A stretch of DNA of 6,011 nt from Globobulimina sp. (GCA_003354225.1 PIVH01000379.1:1-6011); one strand, 5' to 3'; positions 1-5,887 are shown, numbered from the stretch's first letter. Translations and numbers: made by a program. Notes: generated by a model not told the origin, from the letters alone.

Positions 1-1
1 A

Positions 2-97
2 ATTATAACTACTAAATTCTATGTACTGCACCAACTGCCGGATACGATCGATTTCCTCGTTGGCAGAGCCTTATTACATGTGCTTAACTATAAATTG
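2..97 (+). other. C-terminal end of retropepsin-type protease (partial)
   Basis: The first ~25 codons, in frame with pol, read as a hydrophobic stretch with DFLVGRALLHVLNY at about 50-91. This resembles the late Leu/Ile-Gly-(Arg/Asp)-x-Leu-Leu element near the end of aspartic proteases of retroelements. The catalytic Asp-Ser/Thr-Gly triplet would lie upstream of the window and is not seen. The order protease then reverse transcriptase is normal for Ty3/gypsy. The call rests on position and a short motif only. Confidence 0.5.
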
Positions 98-3000
98 GTA
101 CAAATGACGGACTCATTTGTCCATAAATTCCAGCCCGAGTTCTATGATGACGACTTTGATGATATGCCATGCGAGTTATATCCATTAGATACGGATGGCG
201 AAAACGTAAATTTTGACATAGTGATACAGAACGAGGCAGCGCGTAAACCTATACTCGATTTAATTCATTCATACGCGGACAACATATCAAAGGGAGGCAG
301 CGGCGCAGATATTGGCAAAATACCCGGTGAAAAATTTAAAATCATATTACGCGACGACATAAACGTGGACCCGGTGGTAAATCCTACATATTATATAAAT
401 CAAAAATATTTTAATGGATTAAAGAAACAAATACAGAACTTATTGGCGGACAAACGCATTGAAAAAAGCAGCAGCCATTGGCGATCGAGTTTGTTTCCGC
501 GACCCAAGAAAACCGGAGACGTACGCATCGTTTTCGACTTTCGCCGCCTAAATCATCTCACAAAACCGGACCAATTCCCCATACCAAACATACAAAAATT
601 ATTACAGCGATTTAAAGACAAAACATACATTACATCACTTGATATGAAGGCCGGTTATTGGCACATTCCATTGGACGACGAGACAAAGCCACTGACTGCA
701 TTCGAGTTTGATGGCCAATTATATCAATGGACGGTGATGCCGATGGGCCTGAAAAATGCGCCGGCGATGTTCCAACGAGTAATGACTAAAATATTCGAGG
801 ATTTGGACTTTGTGGCAGTATACATTGATGACATCGCCATATTAAGTGACACGCTGCAGGAACATCTAAAACATATTAAAATTGTATTTGAGCGCATAAA
901 GAAATATAATATAAAGCTACGAATCGATAAATGCTTATTCGCAGCGCAGGAAACTGAATATTTAGGATATTATGTAAATAAATACGGCTATCGGCCGACA
1001 GGCAAGTATAAGAAGAAAATAATAAACATACCAGAGCCACGCAGCCGGGCACAAACGCAGATATTCCTTGGATTAGTTGCTTATTTACATAAATTTATAC
1101 CAGATCTACACCAAATTGCAAAGCCATTATACGAATTGCTCGAAACCAATGAGCCATTTGTAATGACTGCCGTACGTAAGCGGGCATTTAACGCATTAAA
1201 ATTAATGATACACAAAGCCGACATATTGATACATCCGGACGCAAATCGCGAGATTCATTTGTTTTGCGACGCATCAATTAATGGCATCGGTGGCGTAGTG
1301 GGCCAATACGACGAATCCAATATATTTCGACCAATCGCATTTGCCTCGAAATCATTCACCAAAACACAGCAAAATTGGCATGTAAGCGAGCAGGAAGTCT
1401 TTGCGGTGATTTATATGGTCGAGAAATGGCGGTATTTGTTGGTAGGGCACCACTTTACGGTCCATACAGACCACAAGAATTTGCAGGAATTATTTAATCG
1501 AGCCAAGAATTTTCGCGCCGGAAAACTATATCGATGGGCCGTACGATTGCAGGAATACGACTTTACGGCTGTTTATATCCCTGGTTATGATAATATTATT
1601 GCAGATTATTTATCCCGCAATGGATTAATTAAAGAACATACCGAAGAGGGCGTAGTGATCGTGGAGGACTTATCACGATACGCAGACGAAGGCGTAGTGA
1701 TCGATGAGAACAGAGAGCAGCGCAAAATAGCAACGCACGACATAACCACGCTGTATTTGAACCATTTACATTCGCAAATAATAAACGGGAGCTTCGTGGA
1801 CACGGACGACGGCGACTTGAGCCTCGATATGGATATGCTTTATACCCATATTCCTTTACCACGACGCCGATATAATTCAAGAATAATGCATAAAACAAAG
1901 ATAAATCAGATCCTTTCGACTGAACTAACACATGGACAAACTAATTTATTCACGGCACGAACTGGTTCAAATCGCACAAATCACCATAATTCGCATGAAA
2001 ATCAGTCGGAATTTGATGACTTTTATCATCAAATCACCTCGAAATGGCCCGCAAAATCGCATACATTAACTGATAATTCGCACGATTCATCGGTTGCACG
2101 CTCGAACAACGCCCCAGACCGCGATTTAAATCACCCAGACCATTGTCGTACTAATCCAGGTCACGCGCATTTGGACGGTGATGACCGTGCTGCAAACTCG
2201 AACATTAATAGTGATGTAAAAGTGAGTCACCGTGTTGACCCACTTTTGCACGATGTAATTATGAGTCACCGTGTTGACCCACTTTTGCACGGTTCATATT
2301 CAGTCCCGATGGACTATTCCGAGGCAGACTACGACGAATCTAGCGACGATGTGAGCGATCTCGACATATCAATGGACGATATGACAGATCCCAACTCACT
2401 GAAGTCACGACGCCATGGTAAAGGCGAAGGAAAGGACGAAAGAAGTGGTTTTTTGGCTGACGAACTTTTACAAAAACTTCAAGAGTGGCGAGTCTTCGCG
2501 ACACGAAAAATAAAAATAAAACCACAGCATACAGCACACCCAAATAAACCAAAACAACCAAATAAACAACAAACACAAAATAAAACACAAAAAAAGCCAG
2601 AAACGCGTCGAAGGTCAACGCGTATTAGAAACAGATTGCCAGCCAATCAGGAATCCGATATAAATGATTCTAAATTGGTTGAAATTCCCCACATTGATGA
2701 TATCGTCAATAAACAGCAACGTAAAGACTATGAAGAGCGCCTGAATAAAGCACTAGCTTTAAACAATCAAATATTAGCATATAAGCCATGCGATCCTATC
2801 CATAACATTGATACCATTGATCCGATTCCATCCATAATTTTAGATCGCTATTATCCGAATGACATAACTTCGGATTTAATATATCAAAAACAACAATCCG
2901 ATCCATGGCTATATGGTATAATCCAATACATATTGACCGATAATACCTATTTAATACGAAAATTGCCTAAATATTTATATCGATATGTATTAAATGGAAA

Positions 3001-4384
3001 GTATATATGTAATGATAAAGGCATATTATTTTATAAATACAAGGAGAATGAACACAAAGTTGTCGTACCTGACACTTTGCGAAAGTCAATAATGAAGAAT
3101 GCGCATGATTTGGTTCATAACGGCAGCGGCAAAATGTACATGTCCATACTACGCGATTATTGGTGGCCTAAAATGAAAGTTGAGATTGGCGAATATTGCA
3201 AGAGCTGTATAGGATGTCAATGCGTCAAAGGCATCATAAATAAGGAGAAGAGAGGGAAACTAAACTTGTTTCCAGCAACGCGACCCTTTGAACAGATAAG
3301 CGTCGACATTGTAGGCGCATTGCCAATGACTGATGATGGATTTGTATATATCGTTACCATAATCGACAAGTTCTCCCGATACTGCATGTTGACGCCAGTA
3401 AAAGACACAGAAACTCCAACCATAATACGAGCGATTGAACGGTGGTACACTACGTTTGGACCACCAGAATGCATATTATCCGACAATGGAACTCAATTCC
3501 TATCAAAAGTATATGCACATTATCAAAAATCAAACAAAACACAAACAAAATATATAACAGCATACCACCCAGAATGCAATGGACAAATCGAGCGACTCCA
3601 TAGATGGATAAAGGAGCGATTATCAGTGCTCGCATACGATTTAGGCTTGGAATTTATTGTTGGTGCAGCTTACCAATGTGATAATTGGTCTCATTATTTA
3701 CCAATAATACAATATAAATATAATACCACCATAAACCGCATGACTTCGTATACTCCGTTCGATATAATATTTGGTAGTAATCCGCGAGATATTGACGCCA
3801 TAAAATGTGATCCAAAGTGCCCAGATATTTATCGTAAATATATGGCAGTTCGCGTAAAGTTGATACGCGATAAAGCACGGCAGCAACAAATAAATTATGA
3901 TAAAATACGAAAACGTTATTATGATAAACACAGACATGAGATACAGATTGGATTAAATGATTTAATAATGTATGATGTATCGCAAAATATGAGCAAGAAT
4001 GAAAAATCATTAATTCCAAATTACGTGGGACCCTATAAAGTATTGAAGACATTGAATAATAATAAAACCTTAAAGATACAGGATTTTGATGAGATATATG
4101 ATCCATTTTGGACAGACATAATGCATTGTAAACTATTTCACGATGGCCATGATAGCCCAACAGATACGTTATTATTATATGCATTATATAATATAAACAA
4201 TATTGAGAAACAAATTGATAACGATACGGATACAGATATTGACAAAAATACATTATGCAAATTGAATAAAATACGATATTATAACAGATTGATGTATGCA
4301 TATTGCTTACATCCATTATTACAAATTGATAATAAACCGAAGGATCAGATGTTTCTGGATATGATTGATCCGACGGATGACTGA
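2..4384 (+). CDS. pol: Pol polyprotein (protease end, reverse transcriptase, RNase H, integrase), partial at 5' end
   Basis: This is the replication polyprotein of a Ty3/gypsy retrotransposon: it copies the element RNA into DNA and inserts it into the genome. The frame has no stop from position 2 to the TGA at 4382-4384. The GTG at 80 is not a start, because the codons before it are open and read as the end of a retropepsin, so the true start lies upstream. Counting the codon at 80 as residue 1, the order is: reverse transcriptase about 107-297 (first Asp D188, YIDD 248-251); RNase H about 385-513 (D397, E439, D464, D509); low-complexity spacer about 514-930; integrase zinc finger H1009, H1013, C1040, C1043; integrase core D1076, D1135, E1171; GPY/F module at 1317-1319; acidic C-terminal tail to 1434. 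No internal stop or frameshift is visible. The spacer makes it longer than is usual for the family. No chromodomain or env follows. Confidence 0.95.
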   Translation: MITTKFYVLHQLPDTIDFLVGRALLHVLNYKLVQMTDSFVHKFQPEFYDDDFDDMPCELYPLDTDGENVNFDIVIQNEAARKPILDLIHSYADNISKGGSGADIGKIPGEKFKIILRDDINVDPVVNPTYYINQKYFNGLKKQIQNLLADKRIEKSSSHWRSSLFPRPKKTGDVRIVFDFRRLNHLTKPDQFPIPNIQKLLQRFKDKTYITSLDMKAGYWHIPLDDETKPLTAFEFDGQLYQWTVMPMGLKNAPAMFQRVMTKIFEDLDFVAVYIDDIAILSDTLQEHLKHIKIVFERIKKYNIKLRIDKCLFAAQETEYLGYYVNKYGYRPTGKYKKKIINIPEPRSRAQTQIFLGLVAYLHKFIPDLHQIAKPLYELLETNEPFVMTAVRKRAFNALKLMIHKADILIHPDANREIHLFCDASINGIGGVVGQYDESNIFRPIAFASKSFTKTQQNWHVSEQEVFAVIYMVEKWRYLLVGHHFTVHTDHKNLQELFNRAKNFRAGKLYRWAVRLQEYDFTAVYIPGYDNIIADYLSRNGLIKEHTEEGVVIVEDLSRYADEGVVIDENREQRKIATHDITTLYLNHLHSQIINGSFVDTDDGDLSLDMDMLYTHIPLPRRRYNSRIMHKTKINQILSTELTHGQTNLFTARTGSNRTNHHNSHENQSEFDDFYHQITSKWPAKSHTLTDNSHDSSVARSNNAPDRDLNHPDHCRTNPGHAHLDGDDRAANSNINSDVKVSHRVDPLLHDVIMSHRVDPLLHGSYSVPMDYSEADYDESSDDVSDLDISMDDMTDPNSLKSRRHGKGEGKDERSGFLADELLQKLQEWRVFATRKIKIKPQHTAHPNKPKQPNKQQTQNKTQKKPETRRRSTRIRNRLPANQESDINDSKLVEIPHIDDIVNKQQRKDYEERLNKALALNNQILAYKPCDPIHNIDTIDPIPSIILDRYYPNDITSDLIYQKQQSDPWLYGIIQYILTDNTYLIRKLPKYLYRYVLNGKYICNDKGILFYKYKENEHKVVVPDTLRKSIMKNAHDLVHNGSGKMYMSILRDYWWPKMKVEIGEYCKSCIGCQCVKGIINKEKRGKLNLFPATRPFEQISVDIVGALPMTDDGFVYIVTIIDKFSRYCMLTPVKDTETPTIIRAIERWYTTFGPPECILSDNGTQFLSKVYAHYQKSNKTQTKYITAYHPECNGQIERLHRWIKERLSVLAYDLGLEFIVGAAYQCDNWSHYLPIIQYKYNTTINRMTSYTPFDIIFGSNPRDIDAIKCDPKCPDIYRKYMAVRVKLIRDKARQQQINYDKIRKRYYDKHRHEIQIGLNDLIMYDVSQNMSKNEKSLIPNYVGPYKVLKTLNNNKTLKIQDFDEIYDPFWTDIMHCKLFHDGHDSPTDTLLLYALYNINNIEKQIDNDTDTDIDKNTLCKLNKIRYYNRLMYAYCLHPLLQIDNKPKDQMFLDMIDPTDD
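398..970 (+). other. Reverse transcriptase domain
   Basis: RNA- and DNA-dependent DNA polymerase, numbered from the codon at 80. Visible in order: an entry segment with SSHWRSSLFPRPKKTGDVR (about 131-149), matching the family's S-x-W-x-S...K-x-G pattern; VFDFRRLN (151-158); SLDMKAGYWHIPL (186-198) with first catalytic Asp D188; MPMGLKNAPAMFQRVM (220-235), the highly conserved Gly-Leu-x-Asn-Ala-Pro block; VAVYIDDIAILS (245-256) with the YIDD catalytic pair D250 and D251 at 821-832; then KCLFA and EYLGYYV (284-299), the usual palm end. All three catalytic aspartates are present. The family usually has GYHQI where this copy has GYWHI, a conservative local variant. Upstream, GKIPGEKFKIIL (79-90) fits the usual pre-RT segment. 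Confidence 0.97.
1232..1618 (+). other. RNase H domain
   Basis: Degrades the RNA strand of the RNA-DNA hybrid and generates the plus-strand primer at the polypurine tract. Numbered from the codon at 80, the four acidic catalytic residues are recognisable: D397 in LFCDASINGIGG, E439 in SEQEVFAVIY, D464 in VHTDHKNLQEL and D509 in YDNIIADYLSR. FASKSF (421-426) and RWAVRLQEYDF (485-495) are also typical of gypsy RNase H. The domain directly follows the reverse transcriptase connection and ends near residue 513, where similarity to the family stops and the spacer begins. It looks intact. Confidence 0.93.
1649..1703 (+). repeat. Degenerate 42-bp (14-residue) repeat at start of the Pol spacer
   Basis: The 13-base string GGCGTAGTGATCG occurs at 1649-1661 and 1691-1703, 42 bases apart and in the same codon phase, giving two EGVVI pentapeptides (residues 523-527 and 537-541 from the codon at 80). 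The bases between are otherwise diverged. It is a weaker, apparently older version of the kind of in-frame duplication seen at 2213-2290. Confidence 0.6.
2213..2290 (+). repeat. 39-bp in-frame tandem duplication inside pol
   Basis: Two adjacent 39-base units, 2213-2251 and 2252-2290, differ at only three bases. They encode DVKVSHRVDPLLH and DVIMSHRVDPLLH (residues 712-724 and 725-737 from the codon at 80). All three differences fall in two adjacent codons (third and fourth of the unit), leaving a perfectly identical 30-base block (2223-2252 and 2262-2291, including one flanking base). The unit is a multiple of three, so the frame is kept. The near-identity suggests a recent duplication, and its place in the spacer suggests that length there is tolerated. 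Confidence 0.95.
3086..4090 (+). other. Integrase (HHCC zinc finger, DDE core, GPY/F module)
   Basis: Joins the cDNA ends to host DNA. Numbered from the codon at 80: the N-terminal zinc-binding motif is H1009-x3-H1013-x26-C1040-x2-C1043, within the usual spacing. The catalytic triad is D1076 (ISVDIVGALP), D1135 (LSDNGTQF) and E1171 (ECNGQIERLHR). D1135 and E1171 are separated by exactly 35 residues, the classic D,D-35-E spacing. The C-terminal DNA-binding part carries GPY at 1317-1319 in IPNYVGPYKVL, the GPY/F module of many Ty3/gypsy integrases. All key residues are present. After the module comes a tail of about 100 residues with DNDTDTDID (1380-1388); I see no chromodomain in it. Confidence 0.95.
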
Positions 4385-4425
4385 CTATGGAGATTGAATG
4401 ATATGTTTAATTACTTTCCTTTATT
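4385..4425 (+). other. Short 3' untranslated segment between pol stop and PPT
   Basis: Forty-one bases separate the pol TGA from the polypurine tract. They contain no frame of note, which rules out an env gene or other 3' ORF in this element. It ends with a pyrimidine-rich run (TTTCCTTTATT) just before the purine tract, an arrangement common beside plus-strand primers. Confidence 0.6.
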
Positions 4426-4435
4426 AAGAAAGGGG
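4426..4435 (+). promoter_or_regulatory. Polypurine tract (plus-strand primer)
   Basis: AAGAAAGGGG is all purine and is immediately followed by TGATG, the expected first bases of an LTR. In LTR elements RNase H leaves such a tract as primer for plus-strand DNA, and its 3' edge sets the LTR start. Its position just after the pol stop and the lack of any competing purine run nearby support the call. Confidence 0.8.
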
Positions 4436-4645
4436 TGATGTGGATTACCACTACCTTGTTTAGGCTAACTTAGCCATTGACTTTATGTGTTGACTAGAAT
4501 GTTTTCTAACTAAGTTTTTCTACTTTAATATTCTACTCACCTTCGAATTACTCTTTCCTATTCCTTACAACCTATAACTAAATTAGCAAGTCTCTACAAT
4601 TGGGGGGTCAAGTGTTCAAACTATTCACGATATAGAATTGCACCC

Positions 4646-4655
4646 ATATAAAAAA
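4646..4655 (+). promoter_or_regulatory. TATA-like box, possible LTR promoter
   Basis: ATATAAAAAA lies about 210 bases into the presumed LTR, followed by a purine-rich stretch. This is a plausible core promoter for the element's RNA, which would then start roughly 25-35 bases downstream. In such an AT-rich region TATA-like strings occur by chance. If the LTR were only about 160 bases long, the box would fall outside it, so confidence is limited. Confidence 0.35.
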
Positions 4656-4873
4656 GAGGAAGAAGGTACATATACCAATAATTAACATAATTTATTTTAG
4701 TTTAGCTTAGAGTGATATATCCGCGCGCAAATAACATATACGTTTCGAAACAAGTTAAGGAGTGCTATAAGTTAGAACGAGTGGAGACTAGCTGAGTAAG
4801 ATAGGTCAGTCCTAACACAAACACAAGTAAAACTAAATTAAGAGGACAAATACAACTATGATATATGCATAAA

Positions 4874-4879
4874 AATAAA
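4874..4879 (+). promoter_or_regulatory. Possible polyadenylation signal AATAAA
   Basis: A canonical AATAAA in an A-rich context, about 230 bases after the TATA-like box. It could define the R/U5 side of the LTR. A second AATAAA is at 5039-5044 and two more overlap at 5346-5355. Chance occurrence is likely in this composition. Confidence 0.2.
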
Positions 4880-4920
4880 ACACCGGTTAGAACAAACAAA
4901 TACAAAAAAAAATACAAATT

Positions 4921-4985
4921 CAGATTGCAAATCTTGAAAACCAGATTGAAAATGACATAAAATCAGATTGAAAACCAGTAAAACC
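4921..4985 (+). repeat. Three degenerate 21-22-bp tandem repeats
   Basis: Units start with CAGATTG at 4921, 4942 and 4964 and are 21, 22 and 22 bases long. The last two share CAGATTGAAAA, and the string TTGAAAACCAG also recurs at 4934-4944 and 4968-4978. They lie in the LTR/leader region and carry no open frame. Function is unknown; U3/R enhancer-like repeats or simple slippage products are both possible. Confidence 0.7.
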
Positions 4986-5126
4986 TGGCTCAAACCAAAC
5001 AAACCATAAAATACAAATACGAATTCAATGTTTGAGATAATAAATGAAATGCATCCATGTACCATTCAATTTTGCTATATTGGGAGTCGCGACCCATTGG
5101 CACCATTGTACGAGTCATGAAATGCT

Positions 5127-5190
5127 GTGGTTCCTTGGTTGTGGTCCACTGAATGAACTAGCGTGGTTCCCGTATGTGGTCCACTAAATA
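5127..5190 (+). repeat. Two-copy ~36-bp direct repeat with GTGGTCCAC palindromes
   Basis: GTGGTTCC at 5127-5134 and 5163-5170 is followed in each case by GTGGTCCACT (5141-5150 and 5176-5185), with five or six diverged bases between. GTGGTCCAC is itself an inverted repeat around a central T. The LTR start has a related inverted repeat, GTGG-ATTA-CCAC at 4440-4451. Repeated short palindromes just upstream of gag could be protein- or RNA-binding sites, but this is inference. Confidence 0.7.
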
Positions 5191-5287
5191 GAGACATATG
5201 TGCAACAATACGTGTTTGATAGGGTTATCATCGACATAGTATGGGTTGGCATAGCCTGACTTTTGAGTATAAACTTGAGTCCAAATA

Positions 5288-5306
5288 ATAATTTTGTACA
5301 AATTAT
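5288..5306 (+). other. Palindrome / possible hairpin in the leader upstream of gag
   Basis: TTTGTACAAA (5293-5302) is a perfect 10-base palindrome flanked by ATAA and TTAT that pair if one T (5292) is bulged. It lies about 60 bases upstream of the Gag start. A role in dimerisation or packaging of the RNA is conceivable because such elements use self-complementary leader motifs, but AT-rich DNA forms such palindromes easily. Confidence 0.35.
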
Positions 5307-5354
5307 GATAAATCCGATACAAACCTAACAAAACCAACCAAACAAAATAAATAA

Positions 5355-5369
5355 ATGTATCAGATATGA
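5355..5369 (+). CDS. Four-codon upstream ORF overlapping the gag start
   Basis: ATG TAT CAG ATA TGA begins 11 bases before the Gag ATG. Its TGA (5367-5369) overlaps that ATG as ATGA. It encodes only Met-Tyr-Gln-Ile and is of interest only as a possible translation-control element: a scanning ribosome would meet it first and could reinitiate at gag. The first ATG sits in an A-rich AAATAAATG context. It may be fortuitous. Confidence 0.25.
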   Translation: MYQI

Positions 5370-5887
5370 CAACGAAACAAAGGACAACACGCAACAGCAA
5401 CAGAAATAAAACAGACATAAGTGATGAATTAGGAGAAGAAAAGGATGAATTAACTTACTCCAAATTGCTGTATTTGCAGTCCACGTTAAATGCCTTCACT
5501 AAACCATGGATACGATCCGGTTTAGATTCTTTCCGCTGGATCCTGGATGTACGAAATTATCGAGATAGTCATCCTGAGCATCCGCAAGATATGTTAATGC
5601 GAGAAATATTAAAATCATTACCAATGGGCAGTCGCCAGCTATATTTTGATCGAGTAGAAGTTACCGGGGCTGAGCGCTTTGATATCGATGAATTAATTGA
5701 TTTTGCGGTTTATTCCTATCCACCACCAACCACTGTCGAGCCGTTATTAGCTAAGGTTCGAACTATAATAATACGACGAAACGAAAATCCAATTCGGGTT
5801 TATAATAAAATCCAGAGCTGCTTAAAACAGATTGAGCAAATCATAGTGATTACGGCGATGACGACGACAGAAAGATACCTTATTTAA
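5366..5887 (+). CDS. gag: Gag-like protein, N-terminal and capsid part (frame ends early)
   Basis: This is probably the structural protein that builds the virus-like particle of the following element copy. The ATG at 5366 is the first in-frame Met after a stop at 5348-5350. The 173-residue product starts with a short basic, Thr/Asn-rich tail, then an acidic segment (about 20-30). A helical, capsid-like region follows, with KPWIRSGLDSFRWILDVRNY (46-65), MLMREILKSLP (81-91), and IIIRRNENPIRVYNKIQSCL (136-155). That last block resembles the conserved Glu-x-hydrophobic...Tyr segment of retrotransposon Gag. There is no zinc knuckle within this frame. At 173 residues it is short for a Gag, and Gag-like sequence continues in the -1 frame before the stop, so this copy is probably frameshifted. 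The assignment rests on position after an LTR and the general capsid pattern, not on a diagnostic motif. Confidence 0.6.
   Translation: MTTKQRTTRNSNRNKTDISDELGEEKDELTYSKLLYLQSTLNAFTKPWIRSGLDSFRWILDVRNYRDSHPEHPQDMLMREILKSLPMGSRQLYFDRVEVTGAERFDIDELIDFAVYSYPPPTTVEPLLAKVRTIIIRRNENPIRVYNKIQSCLKQIEQIIVITAMTTTERYLI

Larger units (their letters stand above)
1619..2869 (+). other. Long low-complexity spacer between RNase H and integrase
   Basis: About 416 codons (residues 514-930 from the codon at 80) show no recognised domain. It can be read in blocks: an acidic start with two EGVVI copies (522-542); a His/Asn/Asp-rich part (about 615-740) ending in two copies of a 13-residue repeat (712-737); a strongly acidic patch with SSDDVSDLDISMDD (754-767); then a basic Lys/Gln/Asn-rich run (about 806-852) ending KKPETRRRSTRIRNR. 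The basic run could serve as a nuclear localisation or nucleic-acid-binding segment, but that is inference from charge alone. The frame stays open throughout, which argues that it is translated. Ty3/gypsy elements normally have a much shorter stretch here. Confidence 0.75.
4436..5365 (+). repeat. LTR (begins 4436) plus untranslated leader; right LTR boundary unresolved
   Basis: The left LTR edge is placed at the TG following the polypurine tract. The stretch to the Gag start is about 930 bases with no credible gene. It is AT-rich with A/C-rich runs (around 4990-5020 and 5319-5345), typical of a weakly structured transcript leader. It contains a TATA-like box near 4646, AATAAA at 4874 and 5039, short tandem repeats (4921-4985 and 5127-5190) and several palindromes (GGCTAACTTAGCC at 4463-4475, GTTTCGAAAC at 4742-4751). 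LTRs normally end in CA a few bases before a TGG-initiated primer binding site. CA...TGG junctions occur at 4598/4601 and 5096/5098, but neither is followed by sequence convincingly complementary to a tRNA 3' end, so I do not choose between them. Confidence 0.6.

Noticed and set aside
80-82. GTG at 80 as the start of Pol
   Set aside because: The frame is open from position 2 and the upstream codons read as the end of a protease. A GTG start is also not expected for a eukaryotic element.
1606-2618. Three minus-strand frames opposite the Pol spacer
   Set aside because: They are short, of biased composition, and fully explained as the complement of repetitive Asp/Asn/Lys codons on the plus strand.
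3654-4316. 220-codon open frame on the minus strand
   Set aside because: It lies wholly opposite the integrase part of Pol. Its Tyr/Ile/His-rich reading is what the complement of AT-rich codons gives, with no domain and no start context.
4091-4384. Chromodomain at the integrase C-terminus
   Set aside because: The aromatic and Leu-x-Lys-Trp pattern expected of a chromodomain is not present after the GPY/F module.
4385-4435. Env or other 3' gene after pol
   Set aside because: Only about 50 bases separate the Pol stop from the LTR start.
4601-4621. TGGGGGGTCAAGTGTTCAAAC as a tRNA primer binding site
   Set aside because: It begins with TGG and contains a GTTCAAA string, but the implied tRNA lacks a proper T-stem and loop at the right distance from CCA. 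It would also put the TATA-like box outside the LTR. Kept only as a candidate.
4921-5190. CRISPR-like array in the repeats of the leader
   Set aside because: Units are too short, too diverged and adjacent rather than separated by unique spacers, and the context is a eukaryotic retroelement.
4856-5418. Minus-strand frames of 69 and 86 codons in the LTR/leader and over the gag start
   Set aside because: They are Phe/Leu/Val-rich readings of A-rich leader DNA, with no recognisable motif. One overlaps the gag start.
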